64,000 bases of DNA from Thermophagus xiamenensis (GCF_900112795.1 NZ_FONA01000022.1:1-64000), one strand, 5' to 3'; numbered from the stretch's first letter, positions 27,578 to 37,871 are shown. Translations and numbers: made by a program. Notes: generated from the sequence alone by a model not told the origin.

Positions 27578-28813
27578 ATGCTGTCGAACCCATACCATCT
27601 TTTTGAAGTAACCGGAATCGAGCTGGAATATATGATTGTAGATCGTGAGCGCCTGAATGTTTTACCCGTATGCGATGAACTATTGCGGCAGGTAACCGGT
27701 GAAATCACGGCCGATTATGAAAATGGTCCCATCGCCTGGAGCAACGAATTGGTCAACCATGTGGTGGAATTAAAAACTAATGGTCCGGTAAAACAAAGGG
27801 ACAATGTTCATCATCTTTTTCACGATAATGTTGTTGAAATCAATCGTATTCTTGACGGATTTAATGCCATGCTTTTGCCGGGTGGCGCTCATCCCTGGAT
27901 GAATCCCTATGGTGAAACACATCTGTGGCCCCATGAATACAACGAAATTTACAGACTTTATGATCGTATTTTTAATTGTAAGGGGCATGGGTGGAGTAAT
28001 CTGCAAAGTACACACATTAATCTGCCGTTTTTCGATGCTGAAGAATTCAAACGTCTTCATGCTGCGGTGAGAATGGTTCTTCCTATTATTCCCGCCATTG
28101 CGGCTTCTACCCCTTTCCTGGATGGAAAATTTACCGGGTACCACGACAGCCGGATGGAAACCTACCGGCATAACCAGGATAAGATCCCTTCTTTAGCTGG
28201 GGTAATTATTCCCGAAGCTGTGTTTTCTGAAGAGGACTATCAAAAACGTATTTTTGAGCCCATAGTACGTGATCTCACGCCTTACGATCCTGATAAAGTG
28301 ATGGATAAATATTTCCTGAATTCCCGTGGCGCCATTGCTCGTTTTGACCGTGGCGCCATCGAGATACGCATCATCGACAACCAGGAATCGCCTCTGGCCG
28401 ACATGGCTGTGGTCGAGGCCGTAATAAGTTTAATTAAGATGACGACTGAAGGATACTTTCAGTCACTCAACGCCCAGATGAAATGGCATGAAAGCAAATT
28501 ATCAGAAATATTTTTGGCTACCATTCGCGATTCGGATAAGGCCGTTATTCCGAATCCGTCCTACGCTGCATTTTGGGGGTGTTTTCAGAAAAAAGTTTCT
28601 GCTGGCGATTTGTGGCAGTTTTTGTTACCTTCTCTCAAATCGGTTATGAATGCTGATTATTTTTCTGTTTTTTCTAAAATAATTCAAGAAGGCCCTTTGT
28701 CTCGAAGACTTCTGACTGCCATGGGAAAGGATTATTCGCAGGAACATTTTCGATGGATTTATAGCCAATTGGCTCGATGTCTAGCTGATAACACATTGTT
28801 TATGATTTCCTAA
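27578..28813 (+). CDS. Glutamate-cysteine ligase family (GCS2-type) amide ligase
   Basis: 411 residues. The EVTGIELEYMIVD motif near the start is the ligand-binding signature of GCS2 carboxylate-amine ligases, and LQSTHINLPF and RGAIEIRIIDNQESPLAD are later core motifs. These enzymes form an amide or peptide bond using ATP. It pairs with the RLAN/RimK ligase upstream (84-base gap). The canonical role in glutathione synthesis is unlikely here without a GshB partner, though RimK is an ATP-grasp enzyme of the same general type, so a glutathione-like product remains possible. Confidence 0.85.
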   Translation: MLSNPYHLFEVTGIELEYMIVDRERLNVLPVCDELLRQVTGEITADYENGPIAWSNELVNHVVELKTNGPVKQRDNVHHLFHDNVVEINRILDGFNAMLLPGGAHPWMNPYGETHLWPHEYNEIYRLYDRIFNCKGHGWSNLQSTHINLPFFDAEEFKRLHAAVRMVLPIIPAIAASTPFLDGKFTGYHDSRMETYRHNQDKIPSLAGVIIPEAVFSEEDYQKRIFEPIVRDLTPYDPDKVMDKYFLNSRGAIARFDRGAIEIRIIDNQESPLADMAVVEAVISLIKMTTEGYFQSLNAQMKWHESKLSEIFLATIRDSDKAVIPNPSYAAFWGCFQKKVSAGDLWQFLLPSLKSVMNADYFSVFSKIIQEGPLSRRLLTAMGKDYSQEHFRWIYSQLARCLADNTLFMIS

Positions 28814-29077
28814 TAAAAAGAAGTAAAATGCCATTTGGATCCACATTGAGCACTCGATAAAGAGCGGCCATTTTTTACATGCATCAATGGTTCCTGCTTT
28901 TAATGAGACACATCTTGTTGCACAATAATCGTAAAAATCATTTTCCATTTCTCTTTACCCCAAACATCTTTTATCTATTGTTTCGCCTTTAAGAACCCTA
29001 ATTTTGATAAATCTAAATTGATTGAATTGTTTCTTCAATGCCGACACAGTCGACTGTTTATGACACATTCGCATCAG
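28814..29077. other. Intergenic, nothing recognised before the 23-bp array
   Basis: This stretch and the 29216-29342 segment hold no supportable gene. I searched for a cobalamin-riboswitch B12-box-like sequence ahead of the receptor gene and saw none. Confidence 0.5.
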
Positions 29078-29215
29078 GCATGCGATAGAGTCGCCTTTAT
29101 GCATGCGATTACGTCGCATCGGAGCATGTGATTGAGTCGCATTGAAGCATGCGATTGGGTCGCATCGAAGCATGTGATAGAGTCGCATCGGAGCATGCGA
29201 TTGAGTCGCATTTGA
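29078..29215. repeat. Tandem array, 6 units of 23 bp
   Basis: Six contiguous units with consensus GCATGCGATTGAGTCGCATCG plus GA. Each unit contains the partly palindromic GCATGCGAT...GTCGCAT, so single strands could form small stems. Substitutions are few (GCATGCG/GCATGTG, GATTGAG/GATAGAG). An antisense open frame spans it but looks like an artefact of the repeat. Confidence 0.9.
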
Positions 29216-29305
29216 CGATAGAAAAGAATTCTTTGTCGACAATTAAGGGAAATTAATCGTTATCATAATTATGTTAGAGATGATTTACATAGGAAAGGAT
29301 TTTTC

Positions 29306-29313
29306 TATCTTTG
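29306..29313 (+). promoter_or_regulatory. -7 element TATCTTTG of the BtuB-like receptor gene
   Basis: A perfect TAnnTTTG match 30 bases before the ATG. The predicted leader is only about 20 bases, which leaves no room for a riboswitch. Confidence 0.65.
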
Positions 29314-29342
29314 GGGCGGTTTAATTTTAAAAATTAAAAATT

Positions 29343-31385
29343 ATGAACATTAAAAAGTTTTTTTCATTTTCAGAGAAGCTGGTGTTTACACGCTGGCAAA
29401 ATCGTGGTTATGCGGTCTTTAATACACTACACCGCGAAATAAAAATAGGTGTTTTGGCAGCTACCTATTTTATCAGTCTGGGGTATATGAATACTTTTGC
29501 GAGGACTGAAACCGATTCAATAAGTAAAAAAATTAGTCTGGCCGAGGTAGAGGTAACGGCGCGACGGGCACCATCACTTTATACAGAGGTGGGACGATTA
29601 ATTACCGTTATCCCCAGGAGCGAAATCGAAAAACTGCCGGTACAAAGTGTTCAGGGGTTGCTAAAGTATTCAATGAATGTTGATGTGAAGGAGCGTGGTC
29701 CGTTGGGTATTCAGGCCGATTTGAGTATTCGTGGAGGCTCTTTTGACCAGGTGATGATATTGCTTAACGGTATCAATATCACCGATCCTCAAACCGGACA
29801 CCATAATTTAAATTTACCGGTCGATTTGAACAGCATCGAACGTATCGAAATTATTGAAGGACCGGCATCCAGGGTATATGGCCCTAATGCTTTTAGCGGT
29901 GCCATCAATATCGTTACAGCCACATCCGACAGAAATAAGGTAATGGCTGATCTAATGGCTGGTGAAAACGGATTATATCGTTTAGGGACTACCGTTAATC
30001 ATAATCTGGGGAATACCACTACTTATTTTTCGGTAAATAAATCTGCCAGTGATGGTTATATTGATAATACAGATTTTGACATTCTTAATCTTTTTTATCA
30101 GTTTCGCTTTCAAAAGGGCCACGAAAGCCTAAATTTTCAAACCGGATACACAGAAAAGGCCTTTGGGGCTAATTCTTTTTACACATCCCTTTATCCCAAT
30201 CAATTTGAAAAGACGCGTACCCTCTTTTCTTCTCTTGGATTCCAAACCGGAAAAACAATTCAGGTAAAACCTGCTATTTATTGGCGACGGCATCACGACA
30301 GGTTCGAACTTTTCCGAGATGGCAAAGATGCAGCCGATTGGTATGCCGGACACAATTACCATATGACCGACGTTTTTGGGGCAAGTGTCAATACTGTTAT
30401 TCCATGGACTTTGGGTAAAACTTCTTTAGGAGGAGAAGTCCGTTCTGAAAATATATGGAGTAATAACATAGGTTATGACCTTGATGAGCCGTTGGATGTT
30501 CCCGGCGAATCGGGTGCTCTGTTTACTAAAAGTTATAATAGGTCTAATGCATCGGTATTTATTGAGCATAACATAAAGGCAGGTAATCTTTCTGTGTCCG
30601 GGGGCGTAATGGCAAATTTTAATTCGGGCCTCGACTACCGTTTGAAATGGTTCCCCGGTTTGGATATCAGCTACTGGTTTTCTTCTCATCTTAAATGGAT
30701 GGCCAGTTACAATCAAGCCTTGCGTATGCCCACCTTTACCGACCTCTTTTATGAAGGACCAACCAATAAAGGAAATCCCGACCTAGAGCCCGAAGAAGCT
30801 ACAACTATTGAAAGCGGTTTCCGGTTTGTGAACGCTTTCTTTTCAGGGCATATCAGTGGTTTTTACAGGAAAGGGACTAATTTGATTGATTGGGGACGAA
30901 AAAGCGATGAAGATGTTTATACCACCTCAAATGTGAATAAAATAAATGCCATAGGTGTAGAGGTTGGAGCAACCTTCTTGACCGCTACATTGAATTTGCC
31001 GGTTTTGGATAAAATTGAAGTAAATTATGCCTGGCTCGACCAGGATAAAAAAGCACAGGAAGGTTATGAGTCGGTTTATGTCCTCAATCATTTAGCTCAT
31101 AAATTAAATATAGGCGTTGATCATAAAATTTTTCGAACCTTCTCTGCACATTGGAACATATTATTTCAGGATCGGGTAGGCGGCTTTTTCCGGTCATCAG
31201 ATAATGTTAAGGTAAATTATGACCCTTTTTGGTTAACGGATGTGCGCCTCATGTGGAAAAAGAAAGGTTGGATAATTTTTGCGGAGGCATCTAATTTGTT
31301 TGATAATCAATATTATGATGTAGGCGAACTTGTTAGACCCGGCCGATGGATTAAAGGAGGTATTAATTTCACCATTAATTATTGA
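29343..31385 (+). CDS. TonB-dependent outer-membrane receptor, BtuB-like
   Basis: 680 residues. An unusually long N-terminus (residues 1-32, containing a RGYAVF block) precedes a hydrophobic signal segment (about 35-50, IGVLAATYFISLGYMN); this layout is typical of Bacteroidota BtuB-like receptors. The plug domain follows (SIRGGSFDQVMILLNG, VYGPNAFSGAINIVT), then a 22-strand-type barrel ending in a short aromatic C-terminus (INFTINY). The likely cargo is vitamin B12 or a related corrinoid, but other small ligands cannot be excluded. It is monocistronic between its own promoter and terminator. Confidence 0.85.
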   Translation: MNIKKFFSFSEKLVFTRWQNRGYAVFNTLHREIKIGVLAATYFISLGYMNTFARTETDSISKKISLAEVEVTARRAPSLYTEVGRLITVIPRSEIEKLPVQSVQGLLKYSMNVDVKERGPLGIQADLSIRGGSFDQVMILLNGINITDPQTGHHNLNLPVDLNSIERIEIIEGPASRVYGPNAFSGAINIVTATSDRNKVMADLMAGENGLYRLGTTVNHNLGNTTTYFSVNKSASDGYIDNTDFDILNLFYQFRFQKGHESLNFQTGYTEKAFGANSFYTSLYPNQFEKTRTLFSSLGFQTGKTIQVKPAIYWRRHHDRFELFRDGKDAADWYAGHNYHMTDVFGASVNTVIPWTLGKTSLGGEVRSENIWSNNIGYDLDEPLDVPGESGALFTKSYNRSNASVFIEHNIKAGNLSVSGGVMANFNSGLDYRLKWFPGLDISYWFSSHLKWMASYNQALRMPTFTDLFYEGPTNKGNPDLEPEEATTIESGFRFVNAFFSGHISGFYRKGTNLIDWGRKSDEDVYTTSNVNKINAIGVEVGATFLTATLNLPVLDKIEVNYAWLDQDKKAQEGYESVYVLNHLAHKLNIGVDHKIFRTFSAHWNILFQDRVGGFFRSSDNVKVNYDPFWLTDVRLMWKKKGWIIFAEASNLFDNQYYDVGELVRPGRWIKGGINFTINY

Positions 31386-31445
31386 AGAATTTTATAAAAA
31401 CACAGCAAGTTTTATATTTTCTTGTTGAAAAAAGTTTGCTGAAAA

Positions 31446-31485
31446 TGCAGGCTGTCCCAAACACATAAGGGCAGCCTGTTTTCTG
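31446..31485 (+). terminator. Rho-independent terminator of the receptor gene
   Basis: CAGGCTGTCCC pairs with GGGCAGCCTG (one bulged base) around a 10-base loop, followed by TTTTC. Confidence 0.75.
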
Positions 31486-31907
31486 ATATATGATTTGCAA
31501 CTAATTGATATAGACGTTTTCGTGCTTTGGGGCAATTTTATGACAACAGCAAAATTGGGTGTAACCTTATTAATAGTATTTTATCAAATATGAGTGTTTT
31601 GCTTTATGTTATTTGTTTTCTTGATTCAAGGATTTTTTTTATCCGGGATTTTGGGTAATTTTGAAACAATATTAATTTTGTCCTTGAAAATTCCACTAAA
31701 AATCGACATTTTTGAAATTATTGTAAAAGAAAGATTGACTAAAACAGGTATTAATCGTTGTATTTGAGTGGGAAGTTTGGACTTTTATTTAATATTAGCA
31801 TCATATAAACAAAATTCGAAGAAATTAGTTATAATCAACCAATATAGTTGAGGTGAAAAATTCTTTGAGGGTTTTGGGATAAAAATTAGAGATTATTATA
31901 TAAAACA
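31486..31907. other. AT-rich intergenic region, nothing recognised
   Basis: About 420 bases with stops in all frames and no repeat of the families seen elsewhere in the window. It must contain the promoter of the zap-rny cluster, which I cannot place reliably. Confidence 0.45.
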
Positions 31908-32201
31908 ATGGTTAATCCAAATTTAGAATTGGTAGCTGAATTGGGGAATCGGATTGACCGATTGGCAGAGTTATACTTGAATGTAAAGCGTGAGAACGAA
32001 ATGTTACGCAATGAAGTAGCGCAACTCACCAGTCAGCTGAAAGAAGCCGTGGCATCTAAAGCAGAGATGGAAAAGAAATTGGAGTTGGTCAAAATGTCCA
32101 AGGTGATCGAAAGTGGGGCAGATGATATTCAGCTTACCAAAAACAGGATTAACCAAATTGTGCGGGAAATTGACAAGTGCATAGCACTTTTAAATCGTTA
32201 A
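31908..32201 (+). CDS. ZapB-like coiled-coil protein
   Basis: 97 residues, almost entirely heptad coiled coil (LGNRIDRLAELYLN, LRNEVAQLTSQL, KAEMEKKLELV). It lies 9 bases before zapA and ends in a short helix. By size, structure and position it is the small coiled-coil partner of ZapA at the division ring, analogous to ZapB; sequence homology to the proteobacterial protein cannot be claimed by eye. Confidence 0.75.
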   Translation: MVNPNLELVAELGNRIDRLAELYLNVKRENEMLRNEVAQLTSQLKEAVASKAEMEKKLELVKMSKVIESGADDIQLTKNRINQIVREIDKCIALLNR

Positions 32202-32210
32202 GTACATTAA

Positions 32211-32501
32211 ATGGATGATAAGCTTTCCATACGCGTAAATGTTGCAGACCGATATTATCCCTTACGTATTGACAGGGAAGATGAAGAGAAAATACGGAAG
32301 GCTGCACGTCTTATTAATGAAAAGGTTTTACAGTATAAACAACGGTATCATGACAAGGATGTCCAGGATTTTCTGGCCATGGCTTCATTGCAATATGTTA
32401 TTAAGTTGTTGGAGCTTGAAAATAAACAAGATTATTTACCTGTAATTGATGCCGTTAAAGACTTAAACGATAAATTGGATGCAATCTTGAGCGAAGAATA
32501 A
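32211..32501 (+). CDS. zapA: Cell division protein ZapA
   Basis: 96 residues. It stabilises FtsZ filaments at the division site. The family start KLSIRVNVADRYYPLRI is followed by EEKIRKAARLINEKV and a C-terminal coiled coil (LEL then DLNDKLDAIL). Length and order match ZapA. It is translated with the upstream coiled-coil gene and followed by a structured RNA. Confidence 0.9.
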   Translation: MDDKLSIRVNVADRYYPLRIDREDEEKIRKAARLINEKVLQYKQRYHDKDVQDFLAMASLQYVIKLLELENKQDYLPVIDAVKDLNDKLDAILSEE

Positions 32502-32514
32502 CAATATTTGCATT

Positions 32515-32612
32515 AAATAGAAATTAAGTACCCGCACTTTATCCTGATGGCATCGGACAAATTATGTTGTCTGGTGTTAAAGATGTTTCAGGAGAAAGTT
32601 GCGGTTTTTTTT
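32515..32612 (+). ncRNA. ssrS: Probable 6S RNA (6S-Flavo-like)
   Basis: Between zapA and rny, complementary arms at 32532-32546 (CCGCACTTTATCCTGA) and 32588-32604 (TCAGGAGAAAGTTGCGG) enclose an inner hairpin CATCGGACAA/TTGTCTGGTG at 32551-32575. The outer helix ends at a run of eight T (32605-32612). The long, interrupted hairpin with a central bulge, the size near 100 bases and the zapA neighbour all fit 6S RNA, which binds RNA polymerase holoenzyme. An alternative is that it is only an elaborate terminator of the zap operon. Confidence 0.6.
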
Positions 32613-32638
32613 GTTTCATAAGTTTAAATTAGATAGTA

Positions 32639-34177
32639 ATGGGAATAATGGAAATAGTAATAGCAATTGTTGCTTTTGTTTCAGGTGGAGGCTTGACATG
32701 GTTGCTTATTAACAAGGCATGGGATGCCAGATCGCGTAAAATAATACGTGAAGCAGAGGCTGAAGCTGAAGTGATAAAAAAAGATAAAATACTTCAGGCT
32801 AAAGAGAAATTCCTGCAACTTAAAGCGGAGCATGAAAAAGAAATTAATGCCCGTACTGCCAAAATTATTGCTGCTGAGAATAAACTCAAACAAAAAGAGG
32901 CAGCCTTCTCTCAAAAGATGGAAGAATTCCAACGAAAGAAAAAAGAGAATGATGCCTTACGTGAAAACCTTGATCAACAGCTGGAACTGGTTGAAAAAAA
33001 GAGCGAAGACCTTGAAAGAGCTCATAAACGGCAGGTAGAACAATTGGAAGCCATTTCTGGCATGTCGGCCGAGGAAGCCAAAGAAATGCTTATTGAATCT
33101 CTTAAAGCAGAGGCAAAAACTGAAGCCATGTCCTATATTAATGATATAATGGACGAGGCGCGTATTAATGCCAATAAAGAGGCAAAACGTATTGTTCTTC
33201 AAACTATTCAGCGAACAGCTACCGAAACAGCCATCGAAAATTCGGTAACTATCTTTCACATTGATTCGGATGAAATTAAAGGACGTATTATTGGTCGCGA
33301 AGGTAGAAATATCAGAGCGTTGGAGGCCGCTACCGGTGTTGAAATTATTGTTGATGATACCCCTGAGGCAATCGTGCTTTCCGGTTTTGACCCTATGCGG
33401 CGTGAAGTGGCGAGATTAGCTCTTCATCAGCTTGTAACCGATGGGCGTATTCACCCTGCTCGTATCGAAGAGGTTGTCAATAAGGTGCGTAAGCAAGTGG
33501 AAGAAGAGATGATTGAAAACGGGAAACGTACGGCCATTGACCTCGGAATTCACGGTCTTCATCCTGAGCTGATTAAACTTATTGGTAAGATGAAGTATCG
33601 TTCCTCTTATGGACAAAACCTGTTGCAACACAGCCGCGAAACAGCTAATCTCTGTGCTATCATGGCTTCTGAATTGGGCTTGAATGCCAAAAAAGCCAAA
33701 AGGGCAGGTCTTTTGCATGATATCGGAAAAGTTAGCGATGAAGACCCCGAACTTCCGCATGCCATCCTTGGTATGAAGCTGGCTGAAAAATATAAAGAGA
33801 AACCCGAGATCTGTAACGCTATTGGTGCTCACCACGATGAGATAGAGATGACAAGTATGATTTCGCCTATTGTACAGGTTTGCGATGCCATTTCCGGGGC
33901 CCGTCCTGGTGCCCGGCGAGAAGTGGTGGAAGCCTATATCAAACGACTTAAAGATTTGGAAACCCTTGCTTTGTCATATCCAGGGGTATTGAAAACCTAT
34001 GCCATTCAGGCCGGACGTGAATTGCGCGTCATCGTTGGTAGCGAAAAAGTTAGCGACCATGAAGCCGACCAGCTCTCAGCTGATATTGCTCGACGTATTC
34101 AATCCGAAATGACTTATCCTGGCCAAGTCAAAATTACAGTTATCAGAGAAACCCGGGCTATAAGTTATGCAAAATAA
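32639..34177 (+). CDS. rny: Ribonuclease Y
   Basis: 512 residues. A membrane-anchored endoribonuclease that starts mRNA decay. The N-terminal membrane helix spans residues 4-24, a long charged coiled coil about 30-160, the KH domain about 205-260 with the GREG loop (219-222), and the HD domain carries the metal-binding His360-Asp361 (GLLHDIGK). All domains are intact and the length is standard. Confidence 0.96.
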   Translation: MGIMEIVIAIVAFVSGGGLTWLLINKAWDARSRKIIREAEAEAEVIKKDKILQAKEKFLQLKAEHEKEINARTAKIIAAENKLKQKEAAFSQKMEEFQRKKKENDALRENLDQQLELVEKKSEDLERAHKRQVEQLEAISGMSAEEAKEMLIESLKAEAKTEAMSYINDIMDEARINANKEAKRIVLQTIQRTATETAIENSVTIFHIDSDEIKGRIIGREGRNIRALEAATGVEIIVDDTPEAIVLSGFDPMRREVARLALHQLVTDGRIHPARIEEVVNKVRKQVEEEMIENGKRTAIDLGIHGLHPELIKLIGKMKYRSSYGQNLLQHSRETANLCAIMASELGLNAKKAKRAGLLHDIGKVSDEDPELPHAILGMKLAEKYKEKPEICNAIGAHHDEIEMTSMISPIVQVCDAISGARPGARREVVEAYIKRLKDLETLALSYPGVLKTYAIQAGRELRVIVGSEKVSDHEADQLSADIARRIQSEMTYPGQVKITVIRETRAISYAK

Positions 34178-34213
34178 AAGATAAATATGTCCGATATTTT
34201 AGGAGATTTATCA

Positions 34214-34242
34214 AATAAAGCGGTCATTGGCCGCTTTTTTTT
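34214..34242 (+). terminator. Rho-independent terminator of rny
   Basis: AAGCGG and CCGCTT pair around a short loop and lead into eight T. Confidence 0.8.
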
Positions 34243-34406
34243 CGGATATTTACCATTGTTCAATTATAAAATTTAATGGGCTTTTTATTATCTGTTTGAA
34301 TTTATAGATTTAAATTTTTGTTTTGTTGAAAGAAAATAAAGATCAATAAAATATACCGTAGACGGAAAAGTCTTATTTTAAATATTTAAAATCAAAAACT
34401 CTAAAT

Positions 34407-35411
34407 ATGCGAATAATTACAGGGAAAAAAGTTTTGGTAACAGGAGGGGCTGGATTTATTGGTTCAAATTTGATTGAAAAACTTTTACAACAAAATAACT
34501 ACATAAGATGTTTGGATAATTTCTCTACCGGAAAGAGGGAGAATATAGCTGAATTTCTCTCTAACAAATCATTCGAATTGTTAGAAGGTGATATTAGAGA
34601 TATAGATACTTGTAGGTTGGCAGTTAAAGATATTGACATAGTACTTCATCAAGCGGCTTTAGGTTCGGTACCTCGTTCCATTAATGACCCCATAACTACC
34701 AATGATGTAAATGTTGGTGGATTCCTCAATATGCTTGTGGCCGCCCGCGATGCCGGAGTAAAACGTTTGGTTTATGCCGCCAGTTCTTCCACTTATGGTG
34801 ATAGTGAGGTGATGCCCAAAATTGAAGAACGTATTGGCAAACCTCTTTCCCCATATGCCATAACCAAATATGTTGATGAATTGTACGCCGATGTGTTTGC
34901 CAAATTATATGGTATGGAACTTATTGGGTTGCGTTATTTTAATGTTTTTGGTCCAAAACAGGATCCCGACGGTGCCTATGCTGCGGTCATTCCTAAATTT
35001 GTTAGCTCATTAATTAAAAAGCAACAACCTGTAATCAATGGGGATGGGTCTTTTTCCCGGGATTTTACCTACATAGCTAATGTTGTTCAGGCTAATGAAC
35101 TGGCAGCTACAGTTGAAAACAAGGCCGCTATAAATACTGTTTACAATGTGGCTTATGGTGAGCGTACTTCACTGAATCAGTTAGTAGCTTTGCTTAAAGA
35201 GCTTCTTTCCGAATTTGATGAAACTATTGCGGACATTGAAGTTATCTATGGTCCCGAGCGAAAAGGAGATGTTCCGCATTCTATGGCATCAATCGAAAAA
35301 GCGAGGAAATTGTTAGGTTATAGTCCTGAGTACGATGTTGCTCAGGGTCTTAAAGCAGCTATTCATTGGTATTGGAATTCTCTGTCTGAAAGATGTTCAC
35401 AAAAAATATAG
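34407..35411 (+). CDS. UDP-N-acetylglucosamine 4-epimerase type SDR (WbpP/TviC-like)
   Basis: 334 residues, extended SDR. The GGAGFIG cofactor loop is at 13-19, the catalytic Ser at 126-128 (SSSTYGDS) and the Tyr150/Lys154 pair in YAITK. The sequence [12 protein letters not shown] is characteristic of the WbpP/TviC branch, which interconverts UDP-GlcNAc and UDP-GalNAc (or their uronic acids). It precedes gmd and fcl and probably supplies sugars for capsule, O-antigen or protein glycans. Confidence 0.85.
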   Translation: MRIITGKKVLVTGGAGFIGSNLIEKLLQQNNYIRCLDNFSTGKRENIAEFLSNKSFELLEGDIRDIDTCRLAVKDIDIVLHQAALGSVPRSINDPITTNDVNVGGFLNMLVAARDAGVKRLVYAASSSTYGDSEVMPKIEERIGKPLSPYAITKYVDELYADVFAKLYGMELIGLRYFNVFGPKQDPDGAYAAVIPKFVSSLIKKQQPVINGDGSFSRDFTYIANVVQANELAATVENKAAINTVYNVAYGERTSLNQLVALLKELLSEFDETIADIEVIYGPERKGDVPHSMASIEKARKLLGYSPEYDVAQGLKAAIHWYWNSLSERCSQKI

Positions 35412-35528
35412 ATTTGTTTAAGTATTTGTGCTTAGCAGTTAAGTAATAATTATGATCTGTCCCAAATATTATAAGAATTTTTATTTTTATTATTTTTAAA
35501 AAGCAAAAAACGTTAACAATATTAAGTT

Positions 35529-36644
35529 ATGTCTAAAGTAGCATTAATTACCGGAATTACCGGACAGGATGGCGCTTACCTTTCTGAATATCTTTTAAAA
35601 AAGGGCTATGTCGTTCATGGTATTAAACGTCGCAGTTCACTCTTTAATACGGAGCGAATAGATCATCTTTATCAGGACCCACATGTAGAGCAAAGAAATT
35701 TTTATCTTCATTATGGTGATTTGACCGATTCTACCAATCTGATCCGGATAATTCAAGAGGTACAGCCGGATGAAATATACAATTTGGCGGCCATGTCGCA
35801 TGTACAGGTGAGCTTTGATACACCGGAATACACTGCCAATGCCGATGGTATTGGTACCCTCAGGCTCCTAGAGGCCATTCGTTTGTTAGGGTTAACCAAT
35901 AAAACGCGTTTTTATCAGGCATCCACCAGCGAATTGTACGGGCTGGTTCAGGAAGTGCCCCAAACCGAAAAAACCCCTTTTTATCCTCGATCCCCTTATG
36001 CTGTGGCAAAACTTTATGGTTATTGGATAACAGTTAACTACCGTGAAGCCTATAACATGTTTGCCTGTAATGGTATTCTGTTTAATCATGAATCCCCCAT
36101 TCGCGGTGAAACTTTTGTTACTCGTAAAATTACCAGGGCGGTGGCACGTATCGCATTAGGACTACAGCAGAAATTATTTCTGGGGAATTTATCTGCCAAG
36201 CGTGACTGGGGACATGCAAAAGATTATGTGAAGGCTATGTATCTGATGTTGCAACAGGACCAGCCCGACGATTATGTGGTGGCTACCGGCGTAACAACAT
36301 CGGTACGGGAATTTGTGGTGAGAGCCTTCTCTGAAGTGGGAATAGAAATTGAATTTAAAGGTGAAGGTGTCGAAGAAAAGGGGTATGTGGTAGCCTGTAA
36401 TAATCCGGAATATAAATTGGAAAAAGGGGCCTGTGTCGTCGAAGTCGATCCTCGTTATTTTAGACCAACTGAAGTCGATTTGTTAATAGGCGATCCATCA
36501 AAAGCCAAAAGCAAGCTTGGATGGAAGCCTAACTTTGACTTAAATGCTTTGGTTAAAGATATGATGAAAGAAGATTTGAAACTTATGAAACGTGATAAGT
36601 TTTTGAATGATGGAGGATACCGAACTTTAAATTATTATGAATAA
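35529..36644 (+). CDS. gmd: GDP-mannose 4,6-dehydratase
   Basis: 371 residues. It makes GDP-4-keto-6-deoxymannose, the first step to GDP-L-fucose. The cofactor loop [10 protein letters not shown] starts at 9, with the catalytic STSELYG at 132-138 and YAVAK at 157-161. The [17 protein letters not shown] block is diagnostic of Gmd. Its stop overlaps the fcl start by one base (TAATG), so the two are translationally coupled. Confidence 0.96.
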   Translation: MSKVALITGITGQDGAYLSEYLLKKGYVVHGIKRRSSLFNTERIDHLYQDPHVEQRNFYLHYGDLTDSTNLIRIIQEVQPDEIYNLAAMSHVQVSFDTPEYTANADGIGTLRLLEAIRLLGLTNKTRFYQASTSELYGLVQEVPQTEKTPFYPRSPYAVAKLYGYWITVNYREAYNMFACNGILFNHESPIRGETFVTRKITRAVARIALGLQQKLFLGNLSAKRDWGHAKDYVKAMYLMLQQDQPDDYVVATGVTTSVREFVVRAFSEVGIEIEFKGEGVEEKGYVVACNNPEYKLEKGACVVEVDPRYFRPTEVDLLIGDPSKAKSKLGWKPNFDLNALVKDMMKEDLKLMKRDKFLNDGGYRTLNYYE

Positions 36645-37738
36645 TGGATAAGAATAGTAAAATATTTGTTGCAGGTCATCGAGGTTTAGTTGGTTCAGCC
36701 ATCACACGGGAATTAAAAAGACAGGGATTTAATCATTTAATATTAAAAAGTAGAAGTGAACTAAATTTGTTGGATCAAAAAGCCGTTGAACGTTTTTTCG
36801 AGACAGAAAAACCTGAATACGTTTTTTTGGCGGCTGCAAAAGTGGGTGGTATTATGGCAAATAATACCTATCGTGCTGATTTTATTTATGAGAATATTCA
36901 GATTCAAAATAATATCATTCACTTTTCCTGGAAAAGTGGGGTAAAAAAACTGCTGTTTTTGGGCAGTTCTTGTATTTACCCCCGGAACTGCCCGCAACCG
37001 ATGAAGGAAGAGTATCTTTTGACAGATGTGCTGGAATATACTAATGAGCCATATGCCATTGCCAAAATAGCCGGCATGAAAATGTGCGAGGCCTATAATC
37101 TTCAATATGGCACCAACTATATCTCGGTTATGCCTACCAATCTTTACGGCCCTAATGATAATTATAATTTGATGGGTTCGCACGTCCTTCCTGCGATGAT
37201 TCGGAAGATGCATTTAGCCAAATTGTTAAAAGAAAAAGATTTTGAAAATATTCGCAACGATTTCAGAAAGAATCCCGTAGAAGGAGTTGACGTTAACAAG
37301 AGCGATGAATATTTGATTGATGAGCTTGAGCAGTTTGGAATTTTTTATTCTGGCAACGGCGAGGTGGAATTAAGACTTTGGGGAAGCGGTAAACCAAGGC
37401 GTGAATTTTTACATTCCGACGATTTGGCAAAGGCCTGTGTTTATCTTATGAAGGAGGTGAATTTTGAGGATATTGTTAAGGAAAGAGGGCTGGACGAAGT
37501 TAGAAATACGCATATTAATATTGGTGTAGGAGAAGATTTATCCATTGCCGAATTGGCCGGAATTGTTCAGGAAGTAACCGGTTTTAGTGGTAAGATTACC
37601 TGGGATGCGACCAAGCCTGATGGCACTTTTCAAAAACTATTGGATGTTAGTCGGCTTAATAATCTTGGATTTAAGGCTTCCATAAAATTAAATGAGGGTA
37701 TTGAAAAAGTATACCGGGAATACAGAAATTATTATTGA
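36644..37738 (+). CDS. fcl: GDP-L-fucose synthase
   Basis: 364 residues. It epimerises and reduces the product of Gmd to GDP-L-fucose. GHRGLVGSAI is at 11-20, SSCIYPR at 108-114 and the YAIAK pair Tyr137/Lys141. It is about 40 residues longer than the E. coli enzyme because of an insert around residues 195-235 (charged, KDFENIRNDFRKNPVEG), which is common in Bacteroidota. The coupled gmd-fcl pair together with the epimerase upstream points to fucose-containing surface glycans. Confidence 0.95.
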   Translation: MDKNSKIFVAGHRGLVGSAITRELKRQGFNHLILKSRSELNLLDQKAVERFFETEKPEYVFLAAAKVGGIMANNTYRADFIYENIQIQNNIIHFSWKSGVKKLLFLGSSCIYPRNCPQPMKEEYLLTDVLEYTNEPYAIAKIAGMKMCEAYNLQYGTNYISVMPTNLYGPNDNYNLMGSHVLPAMIRKMHLAKLLKEKDFENIRNDFRKNPVEGVDVNKSDEYLIDELEQFGIFYSGNGEVELRLWGSGKPRREFLHSDDLAKACVYLMKEVNFEDIVKERGLDEVRNTHINIGVGEDLSIAELAGIVQEVTGFSGKITWDATKPDGTFQKLLDVSRLNNLGFKASIKLNEGIEKVYREYRNYY

Positions 37739-37779
37739 TTATAACTTTTTTATCAATGATAATTTTGCGGATTTAAAAA

Positions 37780-37810
37780 ATTGGAAAATCAATCCAACTT
37801 GCTATTTTTG
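37780..37810 (+). promoter_or_regulatory. Bacteroidota promoter (TTG - 20 - TATTTTTG)
   Basis: A TTG at 37780-37782 and a perfect -7 element TATTTTTG at 37803-37810 lie about 20 bases apart, ahead of the lipoprotein gene at 37872. Confidence 0.65.
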
Positions 37811-37871
37811 AAATGCCAACTTTTCTATACGGCAATAAATATAAAATGTCTAATTCAAAAGTTTTGTTAAA

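Noticed and set aside
28955-29242. Minus-strand frame of 95 residues over the 23-bp array
   Set aside because: Its composition follows the repeat unit and it has no coding character outside it.
28814-29342. Cobalamin riboswitch ahead of the BtuB-like receptor
   Set aside because: No B12-box-like core was seen, and the -7 element lies only 30 bases before the ATG.
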